Assembly: GCA_021162485.1 (NCBI GenBank)
Contig: JAGGYP010000059.1
Coordinates: 1-6,152 of the forward strand
Source of the DNA: Thermoplasmata archaeon
Lineage (GTDB): Archaea; Thermoplasmatota; E2; DHVEG-1; B8-G13
Reading direction: 5' to 3'
Length of the DNA stretch: 6,152 nt
Each line of letters starts with the position of its first letter. Positions within the stretch are counted from its first letter, which is position 1. The notes beneath the pieces were generated by a model, which did not search any database, was not told where the DNA came from, and saw only the letters and a list, made by a program, of their open reading frames with translations. A program made the position numbers and the translations under genes. This document shows, in pieces, positions 6,148 through 6,152 of this stretch.

Positions 6148-6152
6148 TTGAA
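6133..6152 (+). promoter_or_regulatory. TATA-like and Shine-Dalgarno-like sequence at the window's right edge
   Basis: GGATTTATAAGG (6133-6144) contains a TATA-like core, followed by AAGGTGATT (6141-6149), which resembles an archaeal Shine-Dalgarno site. Either could belong to a gene starting just beyond the window. The two readings conflict in part, because a TATA box here would place the transcript start downstream of the ribosome site. Confidence 0.3.

Larger units (their letters stand above)
5782..6152. other. 371-base region after the tRNA without an intact gene
   Basis: The region holds the T-run at 5816-5822, the TATA-like box at 5825-5832 and the doubtful reading frames at 5852-6147. 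No copy of the tRNA 3' end, no terminal inverted repeats and no array of short repeats is visible. The antisense frame at 5934-6122 is hydrophobic but lacks a convincing start signal and is not called. Confidence 0.6.

Noticed and set aside
5710..6152. tRNA-Gly as attachment site of an integrated element
   Set aside because: No second copy of the tRNA 3' segment and no integrase gene is visible in the window; it may exist beyond the edge.

Overview
The window looks archaeal, most likely from an AT-rich euryarchaeote; a finer placement is not supported by the sequence. The evidence is as follows. Two genes have archaeal TATA-box promoters 25-35 bases before their start codons and no Shine-Dalgarno site, so their transcripts are probably leaderless. 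One downstream gene has a near-perfect archaeal Shine-Dalgarno sequence. The tRNA gene encodes no CCA end. The lipoprotein and membrane proteins are rich in N-X-S/T glycosylation sites. Two of the four protein genes end in TAG, so TAG appears to be an ordinary stop here.

Layout, left to right, with all genes on the + strand: (1) the C-terminal 167 residues of a metzincin-like zinc protease, cut by the window start (3-506); (2) a complete 668-residue oligopeptide transporter of the OPT family (571-2577); (3) a 773-residue DUF3160 lipoprotein (2619-4940); (4) a 221-residue signal-anchored protein with an Ig-like domain and one C-terminal membrane helix (4968-5633), probably co-transcribed with gene 3; (5) tRNA-Gly with anticodon CCC (5710-5781); (6) about 370 bases with no intact gene, which may hold a decayed reading frame (5852-6147) and a ribosome binding site for a gene beyond the window edge.

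Genes 1-4 all act at or outside the membrane. A reasonable but unproven reading is a protein/peptide scavenging locus: a secreted protease makes peptides, OPT imports them, and the DUF3160 lipoprotein with its membrane-anchored partner forms a surface complex of unknown role. Two details deserve most attention. First, the OPT and DUF3160 promoters each carry a perfect 7-bp inverted repeat in the same place, right after the TATA box and 8-9 bases before the start codon, like operators. Second, gene 4 contains a perfect 12-bp inverted repeat with a 2-base loop inside its coding sequence.
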